44,071 nt of DNA, taken from positions 1 through 44,071 of IMG/VR virus record IMGVR_UViG_3300037233_000072; one strand, given 5' to 3'. Position 1 is the first letter of the stretch; each line of letters starts with the position of its first letter. This document shows positions 5,866 through 12,667 of the stretch, piece after piece. The position numbers and the translations under genes are program-made. The notes beneath the pieces were generated by a model. That model was not told the DNA's origin and searched no databases. It saw only the letters and a list, made by a program, of their open reading frames with translations. Source of the DNA: a virus.

Positions 5866-6320
5866 GCGATTCGGACCTCCGATCTACGTACAGCTTCCGC
5901 GTAGGGCACCCCCGCCGTCATCAACTTGGCGACCGAGTCGTAGTTCAACCAGGTTTCAAGCCAGGGCTTCCGGGCCTTTTCGGGAGGTTTTCTGAGTGGG
6001 GAGGCGCTAACTCCACTATCAGGAGAACTAATAAGAGAGGAGGGGCGCTTCGAGTGGACATTTTGAGGCTCTTGAGTGGACATTCGAGTGGACATTTCCG
6101 GGTCCAACTCGTAGCGCGCCGACGTGCGCCCGCGCCTGACAATCGCCGCGAGCAACCCGGCGCCCTTGAGCTCAGTGAGCCAGCGGCGGACGGTCCGGGT
6201 TGTGACCTTCCACATAGCCGCCAGGGTGCGCTGGAACTTAATCGCGCCATCTCTTAGACTACAAAGGAACTTAAGGTGGTGGAAAAGCCTTTTCGCACCA
6301 CAGGATAAGTTTTGGGACAT
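5862..6320 (-). CDS. HTH replication-type protein
   Basis: 152 residues. The N-terminal half has the winged-HTH pattern of phage replication initiators and DnaD-like proteins: CGAKRLFHHLKFL, then KVTTRTVRRWLTELKGAGLL. A flexible serine/proline linker follows, then a short helical C-terminus (YDSVAKLMTAGVPYAEAVRR). Probably binds the phage origin or the loading complex. No polymerase or helicase gene is present, so it would recruit host replication enzymes (inference). Confidence 0.7.
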   Translation of the reverse strand: MSQNLSCGAKRLFHHLKFLCSLRDGAIKFQRTLAAMWKVTTRTVRRWLTELKGAGLLAAIVRRGRTSARYELDPEMSTRMSTQEPQNVHSKRPSSLISSPDSGVSASPLRKPPEKARKPWLETWLNYDSVAKLMTAGVPYAEAVRRSEVRIA

Positions 6321-6362
6321 GCTATCGCTCGGCCTCCACTGACCAAAATTTGCGGGGTTTGC

Positions 6363-6677
6363 TCATGCGGGGTCAGACCCTGGGTCAAGGGCGGCATCGG
6401 GCAGGTCTTGACCCCGGCGCGGCTCTCCACCTGACTGCATTGTGGTGCTAGCCCCGGATACGCCCACTGTATGCGTTGCCGCCCCTCGGATAGCGGTGTC
6501 AAGTCGCTCCCGAAGCTTCTCTATGCCTAGGTCACCGCGATTAAGCGGAAGGTATCGGTACAAATCTCCGGCAATCTCCAGTGCTCTAGCTAGTTTCTGT
6601 ACGAGGTCATCGCAGCGCCTGCGAAGCAATATGTTCTCCGCCTCATCGCTGCGCTGGGCAGTGATCTCCGCTGCCAT
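6363..6677 (-). CDS. Unrecognised helical protein, 104 residues
   Basis: ATG 6677 overlaps the previous stop (TGATG). The first 70 residues are helical and charged (ENILLRRRCDDLVQKLARALE), a probable coiled coil. The last 35 are glycine/threonine-rich and low in structure. It lies between the RusA cluster and the replication protein. No family recognised. The following 42-bp gap holds a 14-codon frame (MSKPRKFWSVEAER) that may only couple translation. Confidence 0.55.
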   Translation of the reverse strand: MAAEITAQRSDEAENILLRRRCDDLVQKLARALEIAGDLYRYLPLNRGDLGIEKLRERLDTAIRGAATHTVGVSGASTTMQSGGEPRRGQDLPDAALDPGSDPA

Positions 6678-6952
6678 CAGATCCACCGCCGAATCAGCAT
6701 CCGTCCGTTTACGTATGCGGTTTTCATCGCGTTGCTCAACTGGCCGCACGCCTCACACGGGCAGTCTGGGGCGAACCCTAACGCCTGTCGCATCGCCGCA
6801 AGAATGCCATCTGTGAGCGGACTTGCCGAGATTTCATCCAGGATGTCGGTGTATCGCGACGCGCGCTCCATCGCAACCTTAATCGCCGCATCCAATGTGG
6901 GAGAATTCACCGGCGCGCCGCTGGCCATGACTGCCTCTTCGAAGGTTTTCAT
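6677..6952 (-). CDS. Unrecognised protein, 91 residues
   Basis: ATG 6952 overlaps the RusA stop (ATGA). Mostly helical, with a CPCEAC cysteine cluster near residue 70 that could bind a metal. It ends GRMLIRRWI with the next gene starting inside the stop. The position in the recombination/replication block is the only clue to function. Confidence 0.55.
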   Translation of the reverse strand: MKTFEEAVMASGAPVNSPTLDAAIKVAMERASRYTDILDEISASPLTDGILAAMRQALGFAPDCPCEACGQLSNAMKTAYVNGRMLIRRWI

Positions 6953-7335
6953 GCGGGAATCTCCAGCGCGTTCTGTTTCTCCAACACCCAAACGTGTACG
7001 TGCTCTTGCGGTGAAATGTGCGCCGGCAACAGCACCACGGTTCCGTTGCACTGGGCGATGTTGTCGTTGGCAATCACACCGGCTTTTTGCAGTACGTCCA
7101 TGAGCGTCACCAGTTTGTTATCGCGGTCGCCGCGAGCATCCCGCACGTGAAATTCAACGTCTATTTCCGGGTCCTTCATCGAGCGCCGCTTCCATTTGTT
7201 CTGCGCCTGCACAATCAGCGCGTCAATCTGAGCTTTTACTTCATGGTCCAGGAACAAGCGCCCGTCGCGCGAGCGCCGATAAAGATTCTTTTTCGACGGG
7301 CAATGTCCCTGTAAGACCATGTGAATCGCCGGCAT
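6949..7335 (-). CDS. rusA: RusA-like Holliday junction resolvase
   Basis: 128 residues from ATG 7335; the longer upstream start overlaps the previous gene and was rejected. The region DARGDRDNKLVTLMDVLQKA followed by GVIANDN carries the acidic residues of the RusA active site (about Asp70, Asp72, Asp80, Asp91, with Lys74). RusA enzymes are small dimeric nucleases that resolve four-way junctions formed in recombination or at replication forks, and they are common in lambdoid phages. It lies in a run of genes coupled by short overlaps. Confidence 0.85.
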   Translation of the reverse strand: MPAIHMVLQGHCPSKKNLYRRSRDGRLFLDHEVKAQIDALIVQAQNKWKRRSMKDPEIDVEFHVRDARGDRDNKLVTLMDVLQKAGVIANDNIAQCNGTVVLLPAHISPQEHVHVWVLEKQNALEIPA

Positions 7336-7336
7336 T

Positions 7337-7987
7337 TTATTGCACGTCTGCGAGACGTCCGCGCTTCCCAAGTTGGCGAGAGGATGCCAGTGTGTTATCG
7401 CCCAGGTCCTGAACGGCTTCTCGCTGTTCCGGCGATGCCATCACGTCGCTTGGGATGTCCACCTGATTCGCCTCGTCCTGAGCGGCTGCGTCCAGCGGCA
7501 ACTGCTGCTCGATCGGCTCCAGCAAGTACGTCACTTGGAGCACGCCGCGCGCGTTGTCGGTGCGCATCATGTAGTTTTCGAGATTCGCTGCGCCGTCCAC
7601 GCATTTGAATTTCGCCTCGAATCGCAATTCTCGCCGAAAGCCTTTTCCCTTTTTGCCCTCTAATTCGAAGCGATGGCACGCGAATTTCGTGATAGTCGAA
7701 AACTCGATATTCACCTCCGCATCGATGAGCTTGTCCCGCGAGGTGAGAATCAGGTGGCCGCCCTCCAGCTTGCCTTCAAGATTCTCCGAGGTCGTTTTCC
7801 GCCCCGGCACGTCCCAACCCATCGCCGTGAATAAATTCTCGAAGCCCTTTGGCAACGTGCAGTGGAATTTGATATACCCACTGTCCGGCGCGGAGCGGCC
7901 GAAGTCGGCCATCTTGGCGCCCGGGAAAGTAATCTTCCCCATCGGCACGGATTCAACTACAGGGGTAACAGTGCGAGGTTTTGCCAT
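7337..7987 (-). CDS. Unrecognised 216-residue protein, first large gene of the minus operon
   Basis: ATG 7987 with GGAG about 8 nt upstream. Beta-rich N-terminal 170 residues (YIKFHCTLPKGFENLF, HLILTSRDKLIDAEVNIEF) and an acidic, glutamine-rich C-terminal tail (DAAAQDEANQVDIPSD). The fold could be an OB-like or DNA-annealing protein, given the RusA gene next door, but no motif decides this. A strong stem-loop lies between it and the ribbon-helix-helix gene. Confidence 0.65.
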   Translation of the reverse strand: MAKPRTVTPVVESVPMGKITFPGAKMADFGRSAPDSGYIKFHCTLPKGFENLFTAMGWDVPGRKTTSENLEGKLEGGHLILTSRDKLIDAEVNIEFSTITKFACHRFELEGKKGKGFRRELRFEAKFKCVDGAANLENYMMRTDNARGVLQVTYLLEPIEQQLPLDAAAQDEANQVDIPSDVMASPEQREAVQDLGDNTLASSRQLGKRGRLADVQ

Positions 7988-8016
7988 CAAATCTCCAATC
8001 TTTCAAAAAGCGAGGA

Positions 8017-8077
8017 ATCAGCAGCCGGGGAAACCTGGAATCGCTTCGGAGGGGAACGACCCAGGACGGCTGCTGAT
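8017..8077 (-). ncRNA. Structured leader or intergenic stem-loop
   Basis: ATCAGCAGCCG (8017-8027) pairs perfectly with CGGCTGCTGAT (8067-8077). Inside, CCTGG (8034-8038) pairs with CCAGG (8061-8065) and TCG with CGA, giving a stacked hairpin. On the minus strand the outer stem is followed by TCCTCGCTTTTT, so a weak terminator or attenuator before the gene at 7987 is possible. An origin or RNA switch cannot be excluded. No known riboswitch class is recognised. Confidence 0.55.
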
Positions 8078-8087
8078 ACCGCGCTCT

Positions 8088-8243
8088 TTAGGCGGCGTAC
8101 TTCTTGAAATACATCTCCAGGGCGTCGGTAACCACCGCCCGAACCCGCACCTTGCGCTCGCTTGCGAGCTTCCGCGCCGTGCGGACCAATTCGAATCGGA
8201 GACGGACCTGAAGGGACGCCTGCTTTAGCTTCTTGACTTTCAT
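8088..8243 (-). CDS. Ribbon-helix-helix transcription regulator
   Basis: 51 residues, MKVKKLKQASLQVRLR then ELVRTARKLASERKVRVRAVVTDALEMYF. This is the beta-strand/helix/helix layout of Arc/MetJ/CopG-type dimers: SLQVRLR would be the DNA-reading strand. Such phage proteins repress or balance early promoters. It is the first gene of the leftward operon, and a dyad overlapping the divergent rightward promoter lies 75 bp away. The same dyad occurs before two late genes, suggesting that it is the shared regulator (inference). Its own promoter places the start point on or next to the ATG. Confidence 0.8.
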   Translation of the reverse strand: MKVKKLKQASLQVRLRFELVRTARKLASERKVRVRAVVTDALEMYFKKYAA

Positions 8244-8250
8244 CCACCAA

Positions 8251-8280
8251 AGAGTACATGATTAACGATTCGGAAGTCAA
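8251..8280 (-). promoter_or_regulatory. Leftward promoter of the minus operon
   Basis: On minus, TTGACT (8280-8275), an 18-bp spacer and TACTCT (8256-8251). The predicted start is about 8244, next to the ATG at 8243, so the transcript would be leaderless or nearly so. Confidence 0.5.
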
Positions 8281-8318
8281 GAAGTTATTTTGCTTAGGGA
8301 AAAAGTACTAGGGCGTTT

Positions 8319-8331
8319 TAGTTATTGACTA
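8319..8331. promoter_or_regulatory. Operator-like dyad, copy 1 of TAGTTATNNACTA
   Basis: TAGTTATTGACTA, extended to TTTAGT/ACTAAA arms, overlaps the -35 box of the rightward promoter. Its core matches the 18-bp repeats at 30696-30713 and 36070-36087. A repressor bound here would block the rightward promoter. Confidence 0.6.
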
Positions 8332-8353
8332 AACGAGGGAAATAGCGCATTAT
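8325..8353 (+). promoter_or_regulatory. Rightward early promoter
   Basis: TTGACT (8325-8330), 17-bp spacer, CATTAT (8348-8353). The start point would be near 8360, followed by GAGAGGA (8362-8368) and ATG 8374. Drives the plus-strand module. Confidence 0.7.
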
Positions 8354-8373
8354 CAGCGTGTAGAGAGGAACCG

Positions 8374-8787
8374 ATGAGCCAAGCAACCCAAACCGAAAAG
8401 AAACTTGATGTGGCCGCAATCGAGCGCTTCCTGCGCGTTCGCGGCTGGAACATGTCCCAGGATGACTTCCTGACCTGGGAGTCTCCCGACCTCGCCGGCC
8501 ACGGTGTCGGCTGGATTGTCGAACTGGATACCGACGTCAACACCATTGAGATTTACCGGTGCGAGAACGGCTTCCGCGAAGACATCTCCGAGCTGCTCAG
8601 CTTCGAAGAACTAGAGGCCGAACTGGTCAGCCTGGGCGCGATCGCCTGGTCGTGCCCTTACTGCGGCGAGGAGGGCGGCGACCCGGCGGGTGTGGCGTGG
8701 GATGAATACCAGGGCGTCGAAGGGCACGGCGGCATGGTGACGTTCACGGAAGAGCGCTGCACGAAGTGCGTAGGAGGCCGGTCGTGA
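8374..8787 (+). CDS. Zinc-ribbon protein, first early gene
   Basis: 137 residues from ATG 8374 with GAGAGGA upstream. N-terminal 90 residues are acidic and mixed alpha/beta (DVAAIERFLRVRGWNMSQDD). A zinc ribbon follows, CPYC near residue 93 and CTKC near 131. As the first gene behind the regulated rightward promoter, it could be an early host-takeover or regulatory protein, but there is no family match I can name. Confidence 0.7.
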   Translation: MSQATQTEKKLDVAAIERFLRVRGWNMSQDDFLTWESPDLAGHGVGWIVELDTDVNTIEIYRCENGFREDISELLSFEELEAELVSLGAIAWSCPYCGEEGGDPAGVAWDEYQGVEGHGGMVTFTEERCTKCVGGRS

Positions 8788-8951
8788 TTATCATCCTGCT
8801 GGTCGTCGCACTTTTCTTTCTGGCTGAGATGCTCTTTCCGGCACGAGCTGAGAACGGCGGTGAGTTGATGTTTCCTGAACCGCCGGACGCACCGCACCGC
8901 GTTGTGCTTGAAGACGAATCTGATTTAGAGATGGCGCGGAGGCTCCGATAA
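8784..8951 (+). CDS. Small membrane protein
   Basis: 55 residues. GTG 8784 overlaps the previous stop (GTGA), and AGGAGG at 8772-8777 lies 6 nt upstream, which favours it over GTG 8766. The N-terminus VIIILLVVALFFLAEMLF is a single membrane helix, followed by a short acidic domain facing the other side. Function unknown. Confidence 0.65.
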   Translation: MIIILLVVALFFLAEMLFPARAENGGELMFPEPPDAPHRVVLEDESDLEMARRLR

Positions 8952-9178
8952 TGGACGCCGCGCACTACATCGCCCAAGCGCGGATTCGCAAAGCAGAGCA
9001 ACTGGCCTTCATAGCGTGGGGCTACAACTTCACCGCCGCGGAAGTGGAGGGATTCCATGAGTACCAGTGGGCCATGCTCGCAATGCGCGCGCAGGTGAAT
9101 AATCCCGGGCCGGTGACGCGTTTGATGGTGAAGGACAGATTGTACACGTTGGGACACACAAAGGCGGTTGCAGCGTGA
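8951..9178 (+). CDS. Unrecognised protein, 75 residues
   Basis: ATG overlaps the preceding TAA (TAATG). Helical, with aromatic patches (LAFIAWGYNFTAAEVEGFHEYQW). No motif identified. Coupled to genes on both sides within the early module. Confidence 0.6.
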   Translation: MDAAHYIAQARIRKAEQLAFIAWGYNFTAAEVEGFHEYQWAMLAMRAQVNNPGPVTRLMVKDRLYTLGHTKAVAA

Positions 9179-9507
9179 TTGCGCGTACACCCGTAAAGCG
9201 CAAACGAACCGGGAAGCCAAGGCGTGGACCGATGCGTGATCCGAAATATCTGGCTTGGCTGCGCGATCTTTACTGCATTGTGTGTATTCGGCAAGATCAC
9301 GTCGTCGAATGCAACTTAATCGACCCGGCGCACACAGAGAACAACGGCATGGGCAGCAAAGGCAGAGACTCATCGTGCGCCCCACTGTGCCGAAAGCATC
9401 ACCAAGAATACGACGCCGGCCGCGCGGTGTTTGGAGAGAAATACGGCGTTGATATGCCGAAAATCGCAGCAGAGCATTACGCACGATATTTGAATGAGGT
9501 CGGGTAG
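9175..9507 (+). CDS. HNH-like protein with zinc cysteines
   Basis: 110 residues from GTG 9175 (GTGA overlap). A basic N-terminus is followed by CIVC, then PAHTENNGMGSKGRDSS and CAPLCRKHHQEYDAG. This Cys/His pattern with a terminal HH is typical of small phage HNH-type or NinG/DUF968-like proteins linked to recombination. It probably cuts or processes DNA in replication/recombination, but the exact active site is not certain from sequence alone. Confidence 0.65.
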   Translation: MIARTPVKRKRTGKPRRGPMRDPKYLAWLRDLYCIVCIRQDHVVECNLIDPAHTENNGMGSKGRDSSCAPLCRKHHQEYDAGRAVFGEKYGVDMPKIAAEHYARYLNEVG

Positions 9508-9509
9508 CG

Positions 9510-9594
9510 CGGCAGCGGTGACACTGCCGGGCTATCTGAAAGACATGCCTGAGTTCCCCTGGATCAGCAGCATTTTGCGTGTGAGCTGATCCAG
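9510..9594 (+). other. Two hairpins between the HNH-like and SSB-like genes
   Basis: Hairpin 1 is CGGCAG/CTGCCG (9510-9529). Hairpin 2 is a perfect 10-bp stem CTGGATCAGC/GCTGATCCAG (9559-9594) followed by AGGGTTTT. They may weaken read-through or protect the 3' end before the strongly translated gene at 9619 (AAGGAGAGG upstream). The 111-bp gap has no gene. Confidence 0.5.
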
Positions 9595-9618
9595 AGGGTT
9601 TTAAAAGGAGAGGATACC

Positions 9619-10161
9619 ATGCCAATTATTGCGAAGGCTTCCAGTGGGGGTGGTGACTTTGTTCCGTGCCCCCCCGGGCAGCACGCCGCCGTGTGCGTTG
9701 ACGTTGTGGATCTGGGCGTCCTTAACGTCGAATTTGGAGGCAAAAAAAAGATGCAGCATAAGATCCGCATCGTGTGGCAAATCGACGAAGTGATGCCGAA
9801 CAACAAGCCCTTCATCGCGAGTAAGCGTTACACGCTTTCGCTGCACGAAAAGGCCACGCTGCGTAAGGACCTGGAGTCGTGGCGCGGGCGACCGTTCACC
9901 GATGCGGAGTCGGAGGGATTCGATGTTGAAAGCGTCCTGCACGTTCCCGCGTTTCTGAACATCATCGAGGAAAAGAAAGATGGCAAAACGTACTCGAATG
10001 TAGTCGGCATCATGAAGCTCCCGAAACAGATGGGGCCTCCTGTGTCGCGCGATTACATCCGCGTATGCGACCGCGAAGTAGCCCCCACGCAGGCCGATAG
10101 TACGCTTGCTCCGCCGCCAGACTTCGAGGGGATCACGGATGACGACGTGCCTTTTAGTTAG
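9619..10161 (+). CDS. SSB-like single-strand DNA-binding protein
   Basis: 180 residues; AGGAGAGG precedes the ATG. The body is beta-rich, with GQHAAVCVDVVDLGV and KKKMQHKIRIVWQID like OB-fold strands, then YTLSLHEKATLRKDLESWRG. The C-terminus is the acidic tip DDDVPF, closely resembling the SSB tail that recruits host repair proteins. Its place in the early replication module fits coating of single-stranded phage DNA. The fold assignment is inference; the tail motif is direct. Confidence 0.7.
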   Translation: MPIIAKASSGGGDFVPCPPGQHAAVCVDVVDLGVLNVEFGGKKKMQHKIRIVWQIDEVMPNNKPFIASKRYTLSLHEKATLRKDLESWRGRPFTDAESEGFDVESVLHVPAFLNIIEEKKDGKTYSNVVGIMKLPKQMGPPVSRDYIRVCDREVAPTQADSTLAPPPDFEGITDDDVPFS

Positions 10162-10182
10162 CCCCCTCCAGTCGCGAGGGGG
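10162..10182 (+). other. GC-rich hairpin after the SSB-like gene
   Basis: CCCCCTC and GAGGGGG form a perfect 7-bp stem with a 7-nt loop directly after the stop codon. No T-run follows, so an mRNA-stabilising hairpin is more likely than a terminator. Confidence 0.45.
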
Positions 10183-10195
10183 AGCAAGGGAAACG

Positions 10196-10246
10196 ATGAA
10201 AACCTGTTTCAAGTGCGGGGATCGCGCCATTCACAAAGATGCCTAA
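10196..10246 (+). CDS. Possible 16-residue peptide with CxxC
   Basis: ATG 10196 after AAGGGAAACG encodes MKTCFKCGDRAIHKDA and stops 1 nt before the next ATG. The CFKCG half-knuckle may be a remnant of a longer zinc protein or a coupling leader. Very short, low certainty. Confidence 0.3.
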   Translation: MKTCFKCGDRAIHKDA

Positions 10247-10435
10247 ATGCCCAAGAAAGGGGAGTCGGATAAGGTCGCGCTGCACCACTTCATTTTGGAC
10301 CGCGCACTGATGCAATTTCGGTGCGAGTGGTGCAGCGGAGTGATGAATAATTGCCCCGAAGAGTGTCCCGAGTCCCAAAACGTAGTGACCCTAAATCGAA
10401 AGAAGGCCCGAGAGCAAATGGAGATTGACCAGTGA
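10247..10435 (+). CDS. Small Cys-rich protein
   Basis: 62 residues. Four cysteines in CEWC ... CPEEC suggest one zinc site, followed by a basic C-terminus (NRKKAREQMEIDQ). It ends GTGA, overlapping the next start. Function unknown. Confidence 0.6.
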   Translation: MPKKGESDKVALHHFILDRALMQFRCEWCSGVMNNCPEECPESQNVVTLNRKKAREQMEIDQ

Positions 10436-10668
10436 CTGAAACCATACAAATCGCTACAGATTTATGCCTTGTCCACCAGATGCGTAACTTGAACGACATG
10501 CTGGACGCGGACGTGGGCGACCACATTCAGGATGAGGAGCATGCCGCCGTGCGGCGCATCCTACGAAGCTGGGAGAATCGCCTGCAAGACGCACTGCCAA
10601 GTGAGCGGCGCCGGCGGAAAGACGCAGGAACGAAGCGGGAGCCTACCTTGCCGGGGGTGAGCGCGTGA
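10432..10668 (+). CDS. Unrecognised protein carrying the first copy of a 61-bp repeat
   Basis: 78 residues from GTG 10432. The helical body (EEHAAVRRILRSWENRL) is followed by a basic tail (ERRRRKDAGTKREPTLPG). The last 61 bp of the gene are repeated exactly at 11466-11526, marking the left edge of a tandem duplication. Coupled to the next gene by GTGA. Confidence 0.6.
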   Translation: MTETIQIATDLCLVHQMRNLNDMLDADVGDHIQDEEHAAVRRILRSWENRLQDALPSERRRRKDAGTKREPTLPGVSA

Positions 10669-11463
10669 AATCCCCGCAGGAAATAGCCAGCAAGATTGCG
10701 CTTGACCCAGGAACGCACTCACGCCAGGAACAATACGAGAAGATTTATATTGCGATTGAGGAGCGCGACAAAGAGCACGCCGCCGCGCTGGAGGCCATAT
10801 GCGGAAAACACGAGACGGACTGCCTGGAACTTATTGACAATCGCGACGAGGTCCAAGAGGCGTTCGACGAACTGGTAGCCATGTTGGAAGTAGATACCGA
10901 ATATTCCAACATGCGCGGGTTCGCGGAAATACTAGCAGATTGCAGCTCGGCGATTGACCACGGAGTCGGCAAGGAATGGATAGCAAAGCACGGCAACCCG
11001 GCTGAATTGCGTACAGAGGTGGAGCGCCTTAGAGAGGCACTCAACATTCCCGAAATCGAAGACTTTGATAAGGCCATTCCCTTGGAGGCAGCACATCAAG
11101 TGCAACGTTGGGGCGTCGACCATGACTCAGGAAAGCAGCCTGAGGATTGGTTCTGGCTAGTTGGATATCTAGCTGGCAAAGCGCTGTCAGCCATCAAATC
11201 CGACAACGCCGAAAAAGCTAAACATCATTGCATCAGTGCAGCAGCAGCGTTGAGAAATTGGCACGCCCACATTCGGAGCGGTTCGAGTGTGATGCGACCC
11301 GGAATAGCAGATCCGTTTGCGGCCCTTGCGGGAGATAAGAAGGAGCCCAAATCATGAGCCAATCGCTTTATCGAATCCAGCAAGACCTTGAACAGCTCGC
11401 CGCGCTGCGCGAATCCGCGGAACTGGAAGGCGACTCCGAAGCGCTGAAGGTCATCGACCAGCC
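10608..11463 (+). repeat. Tandem duplication, unit 1
   Basis: The unit begins with a 61-bp block (10608-10668) and ends with the first part of a Gp157-like gene (to 11463). Unit 2 begins at 11466 with the identical 61 bp. The last 140 bp of both units are nearly identical, while the interior has diverged. Confidence 0.75.
10665..11357 (+). CDS. Phage protein with C-terminal WG/PEDWF domain
   Basis: 230 residues from GTG 10665. The N-terminal half is a long charged coiled coil (RDKEHAAALE, EVERLREAL). The C-terminal half contains QRWGVDHDSGKQPEDWFWL, then GYLAGKALSAI and HHCISAAAALRNWHAHI. I recall this as a conserved domain of phage and prophage proteins of unknown function, possibly metal-binding through the paired histidines. 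Its paralogue in the second duplication unit has lost this domain. Confidence 0.7.
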   Translation: MKSPQEIASKIALDPGTHSRQEQYEKIYIAIEERDKEHAAALEAICGKHETDCLELIDNRDEVQEAFDELVAMLEVDTEYSNMRGFAEILADCSSAIDHGVGKEWIAKHGNPAELRTEVERLREALNIPEIEDFDKAIPLEAAHQVQRWGVDHDSGKQPEDWFWLVGYLAGKALSAIKSDNAEKAKHHCISAAAALRNWHAHIRSGSSVMRPGIADPFAALAGDKKEPKS

Positions 11464-11518
11464 TAGCGCCGGCGGAAAGACGCAGGAACGAAGCGGGAGC
11501 CTACCTTGCCGGGGGTGA
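11354..11518 (+). pseudogene. Truncated copy of the Gp157-like gene
   Basis: 54 codons. The first 37 match the start of the gene at 12005 (MSQSLYRIQQDLE ... ALKVIDQ). The frame then runs into the 61-bp repeat in a foreign frame and stops at TGA 11516-11518. It is a by-product of the duplication junction at about 11463. It keeps the same ATGA overlap with the upstream gene, so it is probably still translated. Confidence 0.75.
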
Positions 11519-12113
11519 GCGCGTGAGCCAAGCATTGCAGCAATCGCCTTGCCCCGGTGCTGGGTCTTACCCCTGTATTCGCGGTAATCACCCGATATTT
11601 CTGCGAAACAACTTTTCTGTGGTTCCGCATTATGGAGAACTCGGAGAACGATGCGGAGCGAATGAGACAATCTATCCGCCGCACATTGCGCGTGCCTTTG
11701 ACAGGGCTGAGGAGCATGACAAGGAGCACGCCTCCGCGCTGGCAGAGTTGACGAAAACGGCTACGGCTCTTGCGGTGGAGCGGGATGACCTGCGGGAGGC
11801 CCTGTACATCTCAGAACAGCAGGTGGAGCGCCTTAGAGAGGCACTCACGCAGATACGCAACGATGTTGCTAGTCGCTCTTGCAAGTGGGCAAACCCGTTA
11901 CGGCCCGTATTGTCCGACGTTTTGCGCAAGGCTGACGCGGCCCTTGCGGAAAAGACAGGTCCGCCCCGTGCGGCCCTTGCGGGAGATAAGAAGGAGCCCA
12001 AATCATGAGCCAATCGCTTTATCGAATTCAGCAGGACCTTGAATCCCTCGCCGCGCTGCGCGAATCCGCGGAGCTCGAGGGCGACTCCGAAGCACTGAAG
12101 GTGATTGACCAGC
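11466..12113 (+). repeat. Tandem duplication, unit 2
   Basis: Starts with the exact 61-bp repeat and ends with the start of the intact Gp157-like gene. It is about 210 bp shorter than unit 1 because the paralogous gene inside has lost its C-terminal domain and gained a different N-terminus. Confidence 0.7.
11523..12008 (+). CDS. Diverged paralogue of the 10665 gene
   Basis: 161 residues from GTG 11523, which lies in the repeated block. It shares with the upstream paralogue the segments EEHDKEHASALAE, VERLREAL and the C-terminus AALAGDKKEPKS, but lacks the WG/PEDWF domain and has an unrelated first 55 residues. Coiled coil in the middle. It overlaps the Gp157-like gene by ATGA exactly as unit 1 does. 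Confidence 0.6.
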   Translation: MSQALQQSPCPGAGSYPCIRGNHPIFLRNNFSVVPHYGELGERCGANETIYPPHIARAFDRAEEHDKEHASALAELTKTATALAVERDDLREALYISEQQVERLREALTQIRNDVASRSCKWANPLRPVLSDVLRKADAALAEKTGPPRAALAGDKKEPKS

Positions 12114-12637
12114 AGATAGCGGAATATCTGACCAAAGAGGCCGCCAAGGTTACCAGCTACGTTGGATTGATTCGCTGCGAAGAATTGAACGCCGAGGCCT
12201 GCGAGAAGGAAGCCCAGCGATTCTTGGACATCGCCAAGCAGAAGCGGGCACTGGTAGCGCGGCTAAAGGAAACCGCGCTGGAAGTGATGAACCGCTTCGG
12301 CGTGCGCGAACTGAAGGCCACACCGGGCGGCGGATTGCGGATCCAGGGGAACGGCGGATTGCAGCCGCTGGAAATAATCGATACCGATATCTGGGAGAAA
12401 TTGCCACCCACTTTTATCAACCAGCATGTGCACATGACCATCGCCGAGTGGAAGGAAATCGGCTTATGGCTAGGCAAGTACCAGGGCGGTCTGGAGATGT
12501 GGCACAAACTCAGCGCCAAATTAGAGTATGCTCCGATGACTCCAGCGAAGGACGCAATCCGGGAGGCCTTGAAGCGCGGCGAAGTGATAGCGGGGGCGCG
12601 TTTACTGCCCAGGGGTGAGCACGTTCGCGTCCTCTAG
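12005..12637 (+). CDS. Siphovirus Gp157-like protein
   Basis: 210 residues. The pattern fits the Gp157 family: N-terminal SLYRIQQDLESLAALRE, a central helical region with ECEKEAQRFLDIAKQKRALVAR style spacing, then MNRFGVRELKATPGG and a beta region LEIIDTDIWEKLP. Gp157-type proteins are found next to ssDNA-binding and recombination genes in siphoviruses; their role is poorly defined and was once linked to phage resistance. Last gene of the plus module; it meets the tail operon head-on 30 bp later, with no clear terminator between. Confidence 0.75.
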   Translation: MSQSLYRIQQDLESLAALRESAELEGDSEALKVIDQQIAEYLTKEAAKVTSYVGLIRCEELNAEACEKEAQRFLDIAKQKRALVARLKETALEVMNRFGVRELKATPGGGLRIQGNGGLQPLEIIDTDIWEKLPPTFINQHVHMTIAEWKEIGLWLGKYQGGLEMWHKLSAKLEYAPMTPAKDAIREALKRGEVIAGARLLPRGEHVRVL

Positions 12638-12667
12638 TAGCTGTAGTTTGCGGGCCGTCAAGCACAT

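Noticed and set aside
6254-6502. Minus frame of 82 codons overlapping the 104-residue gene and the replication protein
   Set aside because: It overlaps two better supported coupled genes in another frame and shows no motif.
12638-12667. Possible terminator between converging operons
   Set aside because: Only 30 bp, with a repeated CTAGTAG but no stem followed by a T-run on either strand.
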